The notes under the pieces: model-generated
The model's input: only the letters and a program-made list of their open reading frames with translations
Told to the model about the DNA's origin: nothing
Database searches by the model: none
Shown: piece by piece, positions 31,700-45,199 of the stretch
Layout of the letters: every line of letters begins with the position of its first letter
Position numbering within the stretch: the stretch's first letter is position 1
Position numbers and translations under genes: made by a program
Assembly: GCA_003339415.1 (NCBI GenBank)
Contig: PDHQ01000024.1
Coordinates: forward strand, 221,584 to 285,583
Origin: Ophiocordyceps camponoti-saundersi (nom. inval.)
Taxonomy: Eukaryota > Ascomycota > Sordariomycetes > Hypocreales > Ophiocordycipitaceae
Direction of reading: 5' to 3'
Length of the DNA stretch: 64,000 bases

Positions 31700-33455
31700 T
31701 CTCCTCTCACTTACTTCCTCCTCCTCCTCCTCTTCCCCGGAAAAGCAAGCACGGGTCGAGAGTCTATCTCTAGTACTCTACTCTAATAATGCGGGGGTTA
31801 TCCGTAGACCCAGTGCCAGATCCCTACGCCCTTCCCCCCTTTACCCCTCCTCATCCTTATTCCCCCTCCCCTAAAAAGATGGAAGAAGAAGAAGAAAAAA
31901 CCAACGTTATTTTCACTAGAGATATGCAAAGTCCATCCTAGGCCTGGGCCCATGAGCCGGTCTGACTGAGGTTTTTATTTTTATTTTTTCCCTCCCACAC
32001 CCTTGCAACTTGAGCTCAGGTCGGATGAAAAGAATTACCCCGAGACGTTATTAGCAAGGTAGCATGCGCGTATCGAGATGAAATTATACATTGTATATAC
32101 ATACACAACGGTAGTGAACAGGTCGATTCGATGATGATGTCCAAATGATCAAGATATGGAAACAGTGTTGCAAAAGAAGACACTCAAAGATGAACCTCAT
32201 GGATATATGCATAGGTATGCATACATATGTACGTACTCAACGCCTTTGGAGAACCCTTCCCGCGGCAACTTCCATTTCCCTTACCCGTCTCTCTCCCATC
32301 TCTCTCCCATCTCTTCCTCTCAGCCAACGAAACAAAAAACCTCATGACAGGAAAGGAAAAGCCCAAGCTTCATGCGCCAAGCTCCCCATCCATCCCGTCC
32401 ATCCATCCCACCATCCATCCACACACACACACACACACAGACGGGTAACACACACTTAACCACACTCCCCCATCTAGAAACAACGACAGTTGCCATCTGC
32501 ATACAACAGTCGTAAGTAAAAGGACGGGTTAACACACGTCTAACCCACTACCACCTAACCCATCCTAGGTACTACCAAGGGGAACCGACCTCCCATCAGA
32601 CGCCCGGGCATATCTACTGTATATCCACCGCAGGCAGAGACAAAATCCCAACATGCAAGCAATCAAACCAGTCTAATCCTTATCTACTCCTCTCCCACTC
32701 TCCCCCCACACTCTTCAGTCCAAAACAGCCTCATCAGCCATCGTCGGCGCTTCTTCTTCTCTTCTTTCCCTCCTCCTCAAGTTCCTCCCCCCCCCTTCGA
32801 CACACATACAACATACATACATACATACACATCTTCTCCGTTCCATCACAGCACAACAGGCCCAAGTTGAAGAAAATCTCCTATTCAAAGACGAGCCGCA
32901 TCTCTCTCCACCACTTACATACGCAGTAAAAGTCCTCGGAGCCCGTACGCGCCGCCAGTATGCTCATACATACATTAGGACGTACGCACATACTACGCAA
33001 CCCCTTTCCACTCGATTCAATCTTCATGCCACAAGACGCATCTAGACGAGGAAGAGGTCACAAGAGGAAACGAAGGGAAATAAAGTAAAGAAGAGAAGAA
33101 ATACACATAGTCTTTTCAACTCCGTCTGGGGGAAAAAGAACTAACCTCTCTATGTGGTAGTGAATCATCTAACCTTTGCCATCGTCAACCCTCCCCATCC
33201 CGATAAAGACACAACAGACATGGACGGCATCGAGCCCGACGAAGCGAGCAACGAATGAAGACAAATGGAACACAAAAAAAAAGGGAAGCTTTTATCTATC
33301 TTGATCCGGAACGCCACGCCAAATGTAAATGCTCCCCACCCTCCCCCCCAACCCCTCAGCACCGCAAGCCGTCCTCAGGTGAAAGGAGCGAGACAAAAAA
33401 AAACACAAAAGGGAAAAAAAGACCAGTAGGGCATCAAGAAGGAACCAGGGAAAAA
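31191..33455. other. Intergenic (2.3 kb), no gene seen
   Basis: This is the promoter side of the permease and the 3' flank of the PRELI gene. It has a (GT)18 tract (31352-31387), CCTACC repeats at 31393-31416, CTCTGT/CTCT repeats at 31659-31702, ATCC-CAC repeats at 32390-32440 and scattered TACATA copies. No frame has protein-like composition. Confidence 0.6.
31352..31387. repeat. (GT)18 dinucleotide microsatellite
   Basis: A pure GT repeat of 36 bases, upstream of the permease start. Confidence 0.95.
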
Positions 33456-34031
33456 TCACATCGTCTGCGCCTGAAGCCGCTGCTGCCTCTCCTTCTCCTC
33501 GGCAAAAACCTTGCGACTCATCTCAAGAACGCGCTCAAAGCCCTCCTTTCCCTTGAGGGCATTCTCACGGAAGCGATTGACAAGCGTGTCCTCGATATTG
33601 TTCCTTATGCGCTGCCACCCGCCGCAGAGGGCCGTTATCCTCGCGCTCTGCAAGAACTGCGTCTGGCTGCCGTCGCCGAGCGGTCGGTAGACGACCTCCT
33701 CCTGGACGCTGACGAGGTTGCTCCACGTCAGGTTCTGACTGACCATGGTGACGGTCCGGGACGAGGCGTCGACGTAGCTTGCCTCGTAGACGTAGCTCAC
33801 GTCCATGGAGCTGCCCATGATGGCCTTGAGCCACTCCGGTGCCGACTGGCGACATGTGATGAGTCGCTCGGTGCGGAGGATGCCGGTCGCGTCGTCTACT
33901 CTCCGCGAGAGGGTGTCGACGGCGATGACGTGTTCCGTCTTGTTGTTCCAAGGACCGTATTTTCGCCAGTTTGCCGTCGAGACTTCGTCCCACGAGTAAT
34001 CGAAGGTGACGGCGTTGGAAAAGACCTTCAT
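33456..34031 (-). CDS. PRELI/MSF1-domain protein (Ups2/Ups3-type mitochondrial lipid transfer protein)
   Basis: A single exon of 191 codons. The start MKVFSNAVTFDYSWDEVSTA matches the family N-terminus, so the longer upstream frame was not used. Further conserved elements are ANWRKYGPWN, HVIAVDTLSR, LRTERLITCRQSAPEWL and an ARITAL segment followed by the C-terminal helix IEDTLVNRFRENALKGKEGF. The protein is almost only the PRELI domain plus a short charged tail (EEKERQQRLQAQ). With Mdm35, family members move phosphatidylserine or phosphatidic acid across the intermembrane space. The sequence looks closer to Ups2/Ups3 (Slowmo) than to Ups1, which would suggest phosphatidylserine, but this is an inference. 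The gene is flanked by long repeat-rich intergenic DNA on both sides. Confidence 0.9.
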   Translation of the reverse strand: MKVFSNAVTFDYSWDEVSTANWRKYGPWNNKTEHVIAVDTLSRRVDDATGILRTERLITCRQSAPEWLKAIMGSSMDVSYVYEASYVDASSRTVTMVSQNLTWSNLVSVQEEVVYRPLGDGSQTQFLQSARITALCGGWQRIRNNIEDTLVNRFRENALKGKEGFERVLEMSRKVFAEEKERQQRLQAQTM

Positions 34032-35130
34032 CTTGCAGGCGTAGCCGAAGGAAGAAAGGTTGTCTGATCTGATGTGTCCGTCTCTCCTTTTTTTTTTCTC
34101 CTCGTCGTTTCTTACGCGCTCGTTTTTCGTTGCGCTCGAAAGAAAGAAATGAATCCCCGCGTCTATCGCGTCGGAATAATAAAGAAAATCCACATCCAAT
34201 CAATCTATACTTGAGAGGAGAAAGGAAAAAAAGGGGGAGCCGTAGGATTTATTCGCAGGGCGTGAGAAAAAAAAATCGACGTCGGATTACCGGTTTTTCT
34301 CTTTCGGAGGCAATAAAAAAAAGGAAAAGGGAAGATTCGGAAGTGGCGAGAAAGAAAAGGGAAGGGAAAAAGACCGGATTCTTCTTCTTCAGCCAATGAC
34401 GGGCCGCTGTTTCAGAAGCAGTGAGAAAGAGAAGAAAAAAAAAAGTACTGGATTATTAAGTCGCGGAGCCTCGGCTTGGCGATAAGGGAAAAAAAAATGG
34501 CCCATCTTCGGACCGTGCGAGGCCCTGAAGGTCACCCACTACAGTTAGTGAGTGACACTGACAAGGACAGGGGGGGGGGGGAGGGAGAAGGGAAGGGGGG
34601 GGGGGGGGGGGGGAAAGACAGACAACAACTGATTTGGGTCCCTCAGCAGTCAGCACTGCATTCTCTCTCACCGATTACGGATACGGAGACCGTCTTTCCG
34701 AGTGAAGGAAAAGGAAACATGGTACGGACTGTAGTCTCTCTCTTTCTCTCCCTCCATCCTCGCATTAGCAGAAACAAACAAACACACAGACAGACACAGA
34801 GAGAGAGACACACTATCCATCCCTTACATGCATTTTTCACATCGCATTGTATCCGCACCTACGGAGTACGTACTGTATCAATGTAGATCCGTATCAGCAC
34901 GAATACCCTTCCCACTGTCAATGTCGGAATGCCATTCGCCACCCTGGAATCCACATGCCCGACACGAGGCCGCGACCCAGCCGCTCAGACCATGCCTAAG
35001 AGACTTGACAACTTGACTTTTCACCAAACCTGAAGCATCCTATCGACTTCCATCTTATCGACACCATCTTCTTCCTCAACTTTCTTTCTCTAGATTAAAG
35101 ACAAAGAGAAGTAGAAATAACCGTCATGCT
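34032..35130. other. Intergenic with two long G runs
   Basis: This is the promoter of the PRELI gene and the 3' flank of methionine aminopeptidase 2. Poly-G runs at about 34569-34580 and 34597-34613 are interrupted only by short A-containing pieces. No gene was seen. Confidence 0.5.
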
Positions 35131-36728
<1,598 letters not shown>

Positions 36729-37238
36729 CTTCAGGCCGACTTTTGCCTATCTCTGTGCGTAAACAAGGCAGCGTGGGGAAAACGAAGAGAAGGAGTAGAA
36801 AAATTATGCCCTCGGATCCGTAGGTATGCACACTCCATCCCACCAGCCTGGCCGCGCCACAACAAGCGCTACGCCACGTTCAGCTTGCTGCCTGCTGCAA
36901 TCCGGATAGCAGCAGACGTTTGCCCCGCCCTGTTGGACCCCTAACCCACCTACTCGCAAACGCCCGAGTCATGCGGATTATGTACGCCTGCGCCACCACC
37001 CGCAGCAAGAGACTCTTGTTCGCTTGCAGACGAATGTTGCGAAGCAGTCATTGGGGTGAGCAAGCTGTGCATTGGCCATTATTTTCAATCGCTATGCTCC
37101 GTACTCGTACGGATAGACAAGCTTAAAAGACAAGTTCGTCAGTCACGTGATCTCATATCCGCCGGGCGTAATCTCATGACGTCATTAAAGTATCGCAACC
37201 CCCCTCTCCCCTCCATTACCTCCAAGAACTCCTCAACA
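36729..37238. promoter_or_regulatory. Divergent intergenic region between MetAP2 and the P-loop kinase gene
   Basis: 510 bp separate two divergent start codons, so it is probably a bidirectional promoter. GTCACGTGATC (a CACGTG E-box) lies at about 37141-37151. No further gene was seen. Confidence 0.5.
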
Positions 37239-38110
37239 ATGGAGGCTCAAGTTGAGCGGCTCGTGGACAAAACCTGGTCCAAATACCAAGCCTTGGCTCC
37301 GGACCAGCGCCTGCGTACGTCAGAGAAAACCCGGTCAACCCACCCTCTTCTTTCAATGGCGTAGCCTGACGCGCAAACCCTCCTTGTTGTGAAGTCATTG
37401 GCATCGCCGGCATCCCGGGTTCAGGTGCGGATTTTCTTCTATTCGCTTCTGACTTGTCGTATTCATTCGGGGGGGTCATCTTCATGCTGAAAGAAGCGAG
37501 TAAATAATGCACACGATACCCAGGCAAGACGACGCTCTCCAAGATAGTCTCTCAGCAAATCAACGACCGGGCCGCCAATGACGTCTCCATCTTCGTCCCC
37601 ATGGACGGCTTCCACCTAACCCGCGCGGCGCTTTCCGCAATGGCCGACCCAGCCCGGGCCCACGCCCGCCGCGGCGCAGCCTTCACCTTCGACGCGCCCA
37701 AGTTCCTCACCCTGATGACGGCCCTACGCAGGGTTCCCATCGAGCCCAGTCCCGTTCTGGCGCCCTCGTTCGACCACGCCATCAAGGATCCCAAGGACGA
37801 AGACATAAGCGTCCAGCCGTGGCATCGGGTCGTCATCCTCGAGGGAAACTACCTCGCTCTGGACGAGCCTGTGTGGCGCGACGCCGCTTCTTTACTCGAT
37901 GATCTGTGGTTCGTACAGGTGGATGAGGAGGTTGCGCGTCGTCGTCTTCGTGAGCGACATGTTCGCGCTGGAATCGCTCGTGATCTCGAAGAGGCGGATC
38001 TTCGCGTCACGGAGAATGATCTCGTTAACGGCGCTGAGATTATCGCTCGTCGTTTGCCGGTGAACGAGGTCGTCTGCAGCAAAGAGGACGACGAATGGAC
38101 GCACGATTGA
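37239..38110 (+). CDS. P-loop kinase of the uridine kinase/phosphoribulokinase superfamily (FrcK/Yfh7-like)
   Basis: Three exons, 37239-37314, 37395-37424 and 37524-38110, give about 230 residues. The 30-nt middle exon encodes LIGIAGIPGS, so the Walker A motif (GIPGSGKTTLS) is assembled across the second intron; both introns have CTGAC branches. Other features are the FVPMDGFHLTRAAL segment, which matches the substrate-binding DxFH region of uridine/pantothenate kinases, and FDAPKF. Later come VVILEGNYLALDEPVW (Walker-B-like strand) and the lid RRRLRERHVRAGIARDLEEA. Relatives include yeast Yfh7 and bacterial fructose kinase-like FrcK. The phosphate acceptor here is unknown. There is no targeting signal. 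The model is well supported by frame continuity. Confidence 0.85.
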
Positions 38111-38275
38111 TTTTCAAGGAATTCGCTGTGATAATAGTCGTAACCTCGAAAGATGGCGCAAAGATGCTATGCAGTACCTACCTAGTTAGTTACAAGGTTG
38201 CATCGAAGCAGTCCATCCGTAAAAACGTCAAGACAACCCAAACTCCAAATCCTTGCATGCATCTGCAACCGGGGT

Positions 38276-39122
38276 TCAAGCAGCAGCACCATCAACAGCC
38301 TCCTTCTGCAAACCCAAGACGTCGATAATCTCAGCAATCTCGGCATGATCTCGCGTAGTGCGCATCCGATGACACCAAGAAACTCGCTTCGGCTCAGGCA
38401 TCTCCTCGTCCTTCTCCTCCTCCTCGTCCACCGCAGGCGTATCACCCCGCTGACGAAGGGGAACGAACAAGAACTCGCCACCAACCTGCCGATGATCGCC
38501 AGACTTGAGCGCCAAACCCGACGGAACAGAACGCAAAGCCTGACCGATACTATCGACGATACCCTTTGTCATGGACTTGCGCATGTAAGCAGGCCGATCA
38601 CCGAGCGCCAACGTCTTGACCATGCCAAGCTCATCGTAAAGCGACCCCTTAGGATCCGTATAAATCGGGAACCGACAACCGGTCGCATCGGCGTACATTT
38701 GGATCAGAGCCGGGTCGCCACATCCGACGACGACGATAAAGGTACTGCTCGGCAAAGCGAGTAGCGCCTCGGGCGTAATCGCATCGGAAAGAGATCGTAG
38801 AAACTCTTGACAATTCTGCTCCCCGCGCGCGTCTCGTCCGTCAGCCTCTTCAACCCATATTGAAGGAAGGAAGAAGAAGAAGAAGAAAGAGAAATCGACG
38901 AGTGATGGGCTTTAATTTTACTCCGCAGAAAAAATGCCGTACGAAGACGACCAACACCCGCTGCGCCACGTTATGCCCGCTGTAAAGGCTCTGAAAGGTG
39001 TGCGTGCGCCCGTCGCGGTCCAACAGCACGTATTTTTCCGTCCGTCTGATGGCCTCGTCTGATGGTAGATCGTTGCTCGAGTCCGGCTCGGCTGTGTTGT
39101 TGATGACCTTTTCGTCGCCCAT
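38276..39122 (-). CDS. Peroxiredoxin-like 2 (AhpC/TSA-like, PRXL2/AAED1 type) protein
   Basis: Two exons on the minus strand, 39122-38922 and 38815-38276, give about 246 residues. The 106-nt intron falls inside the redox motif: exon 1 ends VRHFFCG and exon 2 begins NCQEFL, giving a C-G-N-C centre. Upstream is the LLDRDGRTHTFQSLYSG strand and downstream FIVVVGCGDPALIQMYADATGCRFPIYTDP, the usual thioredoxin-fold order of this family. The C-terminal part has an acidic low-complexity insert (DEEEEKDEEMPEP) and VSWCHRMRTTRDHAEIAEI, which resembles the family C-terminal helix. An in-frame ATG 27 bases upstream (39149) is an alternative start. Members are cytosolic, thioredoxin-like and of uncertain substrate. 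The 396-bp divergent region to the next gene probably holds both promoters. Confidence 0.85.
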
Positions 39123-39518
39123 TGCAGTGATGGGAGTGATGAGGAACAACTGATGAGAATGGCTTCACCAGCTGAGGATAGATGAAAGAGGGATTAAAAC
39201 CAAGGGGGGTTTGAGGAAAAAAAAAAAACTACCGACGATTTCATCATCTCCGTCCATGGTACTAATAAAGCGTCAAACAGGGCCCGGGGGGGCTTGCGTC
39301 TGACCGATCGTCCGTCCGTCCATCCGTCCGTCCGTCTGACGCGCATTTCGACCCACCACCAAGCTCTACACCTCTCTCTCACACACTTCATCCGTATCAA
39401 CACCCAATTCGAGCTCGTCAATTAAAAAGCTCTTCTCTGTGGTATCCTCAGAGCGCAATTAATCTACGTCATCCCAAAGAAAACATTCCATCCTCAGGCT
39501 CAGCATTTTCCCCCGGCA
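39123..39518. promoter_or_regulatory. Divergent intergenic region
   Basis: 396 bp between divergent starts. It contains GTCCGTCC repeats (about 39306-39336). No gene was seen. Confidence 0.4.
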
Positions 39519-40012
39519 ATGGACGACCCCAGCGCCATCCTCAACATCCACCTCTCCTCCTCCGACGACGAAGACCTCACCACCAAAAAACCAGACCGCA
39601 CCCTCCAAACAGAAGCAGCCTTCCAAGCCATCAAGCGCCAATACAGCGTCAAGATCGAAAACGGCCAGGTATCCTCCCCCTTTCCCCTTTTCCTTTCCTC
39701 TTCCTCCTGCTCTTCCTTTTTCCTCTCTCTCTCAAACAAAGCACCGCGCTCACAAAAAAATCCATTCCCTTCCCTCCCCAGATCTATCAATCAATCAATC
39801 TCCCCCTTCACCCAGCCATCGTCAAGCAGTCCCTCCAAGAAGTCGTTCACGCCGTCGAAGAGCTCTACTTCTTTCGTCGCTACCCCGAAGCCTTGCGCTT
39901 CATCGACACCCTGAAATCCGATGGCAGCGACCAGGCATTGGACCACGACACCCGCCACCTCCTCACCGTCTACCACCAAAGGTGTCAACAGAGATTAGAT
40001 GCCTCGTCCTGA
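39519..40012 (+). CDS. Small conserved-looking protein of unknown function
   Basis: Two exons, 39519-39668 and 39782-40012, give 126 residues; the 113-nt intron has GTATCC and CCCCAG ends and keeps phase. The protein starts MDDPSAILNIHLSSSDDEDL, an acidic unstructured segment. A helical region follows (LQTEAAFQAIKRQYSVKIENGQ, then HPAIVKQSLQEVVHAVEELYFF), and RRYPEALRFIDTL looks like one TPR-like helix pair. There is no signal peptide, no membrane segment and no cysteine except one near the end. I do not recognise the family. The pattern of charged helices and the clean splicing argue for a real gene. It is divergent from the peroxiredoxin-like gene. Confidence 0.65.
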
Positions 40013-40486
40013 TTACCACTTACTGAACATGCCCCTCTGTCTGTCCGCTCTGTTCCTGCAAACCCTGTCTTTGTCATCGTCTGTGCCATGTCTCCCGCCT
40101 ACCGCCATACCCTACCAAATCGACAAGGAGATTCTATGACTTGTCTCAGAGTTTGGACCTCTAGAAACATCACCTTGTCTCTCATCATCCTGTGATGTAG
40201 AATCCCTCCGCAGTCTTCGCAGCGGATCGTTGCTGTAGACTAAGGGTTTTCACCTTCAAATGAGTCTTGAGGAGAACCTCCTCGATATTGCCCATCACCT
40301 CGACGATGAACCCGCCGTTTTATTGTCTATGACCTCGATCATCCGTAGACCTATCAAGTCCGCTGTCTGTGAGGTCACCCGTCTGATGACCACAAAACGC
40401 TACATGTACCACAAAAATTGCCTCTGCCCTCCATACCACCGTGCCGTGACTCCTGATGCCCGCAGTCATGGGCTCGCTCCAAAACC
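40013..40486. other. Intergenic between convergent genes
   Basis: These are the 3' flanks of the small + gene and the repeat-rich - gene. No supportable feature was found. Confidence 0.5.
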
Positions 40487-42470
40487 TCATTTCGAGGCCC
40501 AGCGGGAAGTTCCCAGACCTGGTTCGTTTACCTGCACGGCGGGCCGGCTCGTCGGAGTCTGAACAATAGCCACTGAGAGAGTCGGCGCCGGCATCGTGTC
40601 TGCCTCGTCGGTGACGTCCTTTGTAGACGATCCAAATTTATCCTCACCAGTCGCCATCTGATCAGCTTGCGCGGGCCAGATGACGGCTTCCTTGACATCG
40701 CTCGCGGTCGTGGAGACGCTAGGGGAGCGCAGCAGCCAATCTCTGCACTTGGACATGCTGGGCAGGCGAGCCTTTTCTCTCGACGCGTCGGCAGGCATTG
40801 CTGGGAGTGGGCGTCTGGTATCGGAGCCTACAATGTCGCGAATTCCTGGGCACGGCACCGCGTTTCCGACAAGACTTTCCAGTTCGGCCGCACTGTAGCG
40901 AATGGTGTTGGGAGCCTCGCAAGTGGCTTCCCTAGCCCGGGAATCTTCGGTCTGGCGGAGCTTGACCTTCTTCTGCACCCGGGTCATAGCCCGAAGAGAC
41001 GCCAGAAGGTCGTCGACTTCGCTTTCCGCAAACCCCATGTTGACCCAGTAGACTTTCGCCCGCTGCTCGAGTTCTTGCCCCATGTCTTCGCAAGACCCAT
41101 GGCCGCATCCGACCAACTCGCGTAAGATTCGGTGCAGGAACTCAGTGAGCTGGTCTGCCGCGTCGGTAACTGTCGAAACCGATCCACATTCTTCGGTCGG
41201 CTGCTCGCTGGCGACCGGGGGAACGATCTCGAGATCGATCAGATCCATTAAGGCAGACGACTGGATCTCCTGCTGCGGAAGAGGTTTCAGGTCAATGACT
41301 GGCTGAGCTGGCTGCACATCTGCTTTCTGCTGAGAAGGCTGTACATCGGCATGCTTGCGAAGTGCATCCAAGTATCGCTTCAGCTGAGGCGCATTACGCC
41401 CGCATTCGTCAAGCCGAAGGCTATAACTAAAGGTGCCTTTTCCTGCCCTGGGTGTAACAACGCAGGTGTGCTCCTGCTGGATAGTCGTCTCTATGTCGAT
41501 CACGTTGTGTTTCTTGCGTTCGCCACCGGGTAAGGTCAAGGCCAGGAAGGCAGAATCCTCACTGGTGTCGATCAACAGAGCATACGCAACTAGGACCTCT
41601 GCTTTGTCGGCTGAATTCGAGAAGTAACAGGAGCCTCCGCAAAGGACGTCCTCATTTGGATCGGTGGACTGGGTCAACTCGGGTCGAAACTGCATCCGTT
41701 TAGCTCTTTTGCGCCTCTTGCTTCTCGGCCGGGTTCGTGACTGCCGAACCTTTGGTGGCTGAACCTCTGACGGCAGCGTCTTGGTAGTCGAAGACTTGGT
41801 CGACGGAGTCTTTGACGGCTGCAGCTTCGATGTCTGAGTCTTTGCCGGCTGAGCCTTGACCGGCTGAGCTTTGACCGGTTGGGTCTTGGCGGGTGAAGTC
41901 TTTTTGATCGGCTGAGCTTGCGTCTTGGCAGGCGGAGCTTGCTTCTTCGTCGGCTGAGCCATAGTCTTGGCAGGTCGAGACGGGACGCTGTCGTGAAGAG
42001 TCAGCCATCGCTTGCAGGCACGAAATATATGCACATGTAGGCGTACGGTTTGACGGGGATATCGGCCGCCTTTCTAGCCCAAGGTCGGGCGTCATCGTTG
42101 GCGAGGCCCTCCATCTGTCTCGCCTCCTCGTCTTCAAAGGATACTGATGAAGCGGTCAGCGGAAGGCGTTTTAATGTGGGCAAAAAGAAGAGAAAAATTA
42201 CCGTTGTTCCATTTGCTCTTCAGTTGTACTCTAAATTCTGGAGCGAACTTCCTTTCGCTGCCGTCACGCCGGGGCGCAAAAGACGAGCCGTTAAATTCTT
42301 TATTGCTTAGAGGAAGTATGTCGAGGCGACTGCGGCCGAGATCGTCCTAGATGAGAAAGGGAAATTTTTTTGTTAGCGAGATAAGACGCGGCCAGCCGAA
42401 AGGAAGAAAAAAACAGCAGAAAACTCACTAGCATCGCGCGCCTGACCTGGTCCTCATCGCGGGCGCTCAT
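40487..42470 (-). CDS. Hypothetical protein with Lys/Gln/Pro repeat region
   Basis: Four exons on the minus strand, 42470-42429, 42346-42202, 42143-42047 and 41987-40487, give about 594 residues. All phases match and introns 1-3 (82, 58, 59 nt) have usual ends, with GCTGAC branch sites in the last two. The N-terminal 90 residues are charged (SFAPRRDGSERKFAPEFRVQLKSKW, then FEDEEARQMEGLA). They are followed by a tandem region of AKTQPVKAQP-like units rich in Lys, Gln, Pro and Thr (about residues 95-180), ending in a basic KRRKRAKRMQFRPEL that could be a nuclear signal. The middle part has a possible globular segment (CGGSCYFSNSADKAEVLVAYALLIDTS, then LALTLPGG). Near the C-terminus is IRYSAAELESLVGNAVPCP. 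I do not recognise a family. The repeat region will confuse gene predictors, and the start exon is the least certain part. Confidence 0.6.
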
Positions 42471-43792
42471 CCTGCACTATGCAGAGTGTTCCTGCTTTGG
42501 GCAGCTGTAGAGATGAAAGGTAGAAAACGGGTGGCTGCTTTCACCCCGCCGCCTCGGACGAGAAAGGAATGAAGACGACTGCACGAGGCCGAGGTGGAGG
42601 AGGTGGAGATGGTGGAGGAGAAGGGCCGGGGAATCTGCCTGCACAGTCAAAGGAAGAACTGCATGGAAGCTTTTTTTTTTTGTTCCCTTTCCTCGACGCG
42701 AAAGAGGATTCAAGATGACGAGACGAGACCGGGGTGGAGATGGAGAAGGAGGAAGAAAGCCGGTGGCGATCTGCAGACTCGGGAGAAAGAAGAGCCTGCT
42801 TTTAAGTGAAAAAGGAAACAAAAGAACGGTGAGCGGCGGAAGGGAAAGATATGTAGGAAGTGGTGTGGTAGTGATGGTGGTGGTGGTGGTGAAGGAGGAG
42901 GAGGAGGAGGAGGAGGAGGAGGAGGAGGAGGAGGAGGATGAGGAAGAGGAAGAGAAGAAGAAGAAGCAGAAGAAGCTAGAAGATCTCTTTCCTTTCGGCC
43001 TGAGGCAGCCCCTGCTAAGCGATCAGGATGCAGAAAGAAGGACCAAACAGGCAGGAGATTCCTTGGAATTAAAACAAAGGCAGAGAGGCAGCGAGAGAGG
43101 GAAAAAAAAATCAACGTTGAAGGTGTGTTTCTTTCCTTCCTTCTTCCATCCGTGCTTCTTTCTTCTGTTGAGACGCGACGACAGATGAGAGATAGTGGGC
43201 TTAAAGCTGAAAATGGTCGCGACGACGATCTTGCCCCTGGCGGGATTAGCTCGAACCGGGAAGTTGCATGAAGCCTGAAGGTGCTACAGGTTGGCAGCAG
43301 CCGGCAGGGGTTAAGCCTACAAGGCTATCCGTACATACCTCTATACAGGCTATGGGGCACCTGTGGCGTGGGCTAGGCTCCCAGGGGGTACCTAATGTAT
43401 GTATGGGTGAGATGAAAGCCTGAGAGAATGAGAGAGAGAGAGAGAGAGAGAGAGGGTGAGAGACAAAAGGCAGTCAACACGTGATGGCGCTGATGGAGGG
43501 GCGGGAGGAGGAAGGGGACTCTGGTTTGACAGGAGGGGGATGTTCGAGGGATGTTTGAGGGATGTTGGAACTGGTTCCCTTTTCTTTTTTAGTTCAATAA
43601 AACTGATAAAGAAGGTTCGTTCGTTCTCTTCGCACAGACGGGATTCTCTGCGTACCACAGGTATGTAGCATCACGACTCGGAACGGTGGAAGACATACCC
43701 ACGGATATGCATGTACATATGTATGTATGGATGCACATGATGCCTTCCAGGCATGCTGGCTGGCTCCCCATGTACATACATACATATGTACA
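42471..43792. other. Intergenic next to the retrotransposon, purine-rich repeats
   Basis: Contents: a GGT/GGA array at about 42876-42940 followed by GAAGAAG, a (GA)n tract at about 43431-43455, CAGCCGGCAGGGG-type unique DNA near 43290 and TACATA copies at about 43712-43730 and 43772-43792. No gene was seen. Confidence 0.55.
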
Positions 43793-44090
43793 TGTCAGAG
43801 GGCTAAGACAAGAGTAGGTTAGGCGTGTGTTTTTGTCATCCCTTAAGGCGTGCAGTCATTATAGCAACGGCTCCGCAACCTAGGAAACGGAATTCCTATT
43901 AGGAAAAAGGGCTATATCTAAGGCAATATATAGGATATAGGAATAAAGGCTTATTTATAAAGGTATTATAATATAAGAGGTAGATACGGATAGTCTTTAT
44001 TATATATATAAAGATAACGATAATTCCCTTCGTTTTAGAAGGGTAAGTATATTAATTAATATAATTTATACGCCTTTTCCTTATCTAATA
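43793..44090 (+). repeat. Left (5') LTR
   Basis: It aligns without gaps to the right LTR at a constant offset of 5,902 bases. Its first 130 bases or so are little mutated (TGTCAGAGGG, GGCGTGTGTTTTTGTCATC); its 3' half is RIP-mutated and ends TTATCTAATA. Confidence 0.93.
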
Positions 44091-45199
44091 ATTATAAGCT
44101 TAGTTAGTACTCTCTAATCTAATTCGTTTAATTCTACTATTCTTATAGCTTATATAACTTATATTTTATAAATTTACTTAATTAATTAAGCCTTTATAAA
44201 AATAAGGCTATTATTACTTTCTTTAGCGGACTTATAACCCCTAAATTTATTAATTTTTAACTATAATTAATAACTTTAATAATATAATAACTAATATAAT
44301 AATAGATTTTACGATATTAGTTAAACTTACTTTTATTCTTAAGAACCTTAAAGATTAGACTAATTAGTATTAAGATATTATAAATACGGTATAAAGCTAT
44401 AGTATCTAGTTTTTTATAAACTTAGAAATATAAGAGACTTTTATAAAACCGGATTAACCGGAAATCCTATCTATAAGCTTAGGAGGTTAAACGAGGAGTA
44501 AGACCCCTAACCCTAAGACTCTTTAACTACTTAAAGAAAAATATAAAATATTTACTTTTCTAAATTTCTAAGAAAACCTTAAGGAATATTATCGGATAAG
44601 GAAAGTATTAAAGGGGATAAATCCTTTTATCTAAGTAGGCTTTTTATTAGCCTATTAGTCCCTAATTTAAAGGGACTTTTTACTAAGGGAGAAATTAGTA
44701 ACGCTATATACCCTTATATAGCCCGGTAATATTATTAAACGTAAACTTACTAAGGATAAGTTACGTAACTTATTCTTACGGGATCCCTTAAAAGGAGATA
44801 TTAATAACTAAGTTACTTAATTAATCTAAGCTTAGCGGATTTACTTATAACTAAATAGCGTAAAGTTTACCGATAAGGTATATATTAAGTATTTTATCTA
44901 TATAGTAAGAGATTAGTATCCTTTATTTATATAAACGATATAATATAACCTCGATTTAATCTACTATAAAGACCGCGGAAAAGCTCCTTAATTTATTAAC
45001 GTTTTTTAAGAGTTTAGGAGGGCTAATTATAGGGCCCCTAAGCCTAATCGGATCGAGAAGAAAATAGCCTTTATTATTTACGATAATCTTAAATAGTAGA
45101 TAAAGGTAAATACCTTATAAAATAAGGATTAAAATAGCCGCCCGGCAAAATAGGCCCCTCCCCCTTCTTCTTTAACTAATAACCTTAGAAAGCGTAACG

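Noticed and set aside
42715..43188. 157-codon plus-strand open frame with a poly-Glu run
   Set aside because: It is generated by a GGA/GAA microsatellite, has no homologous-looking segment and no promoter context.
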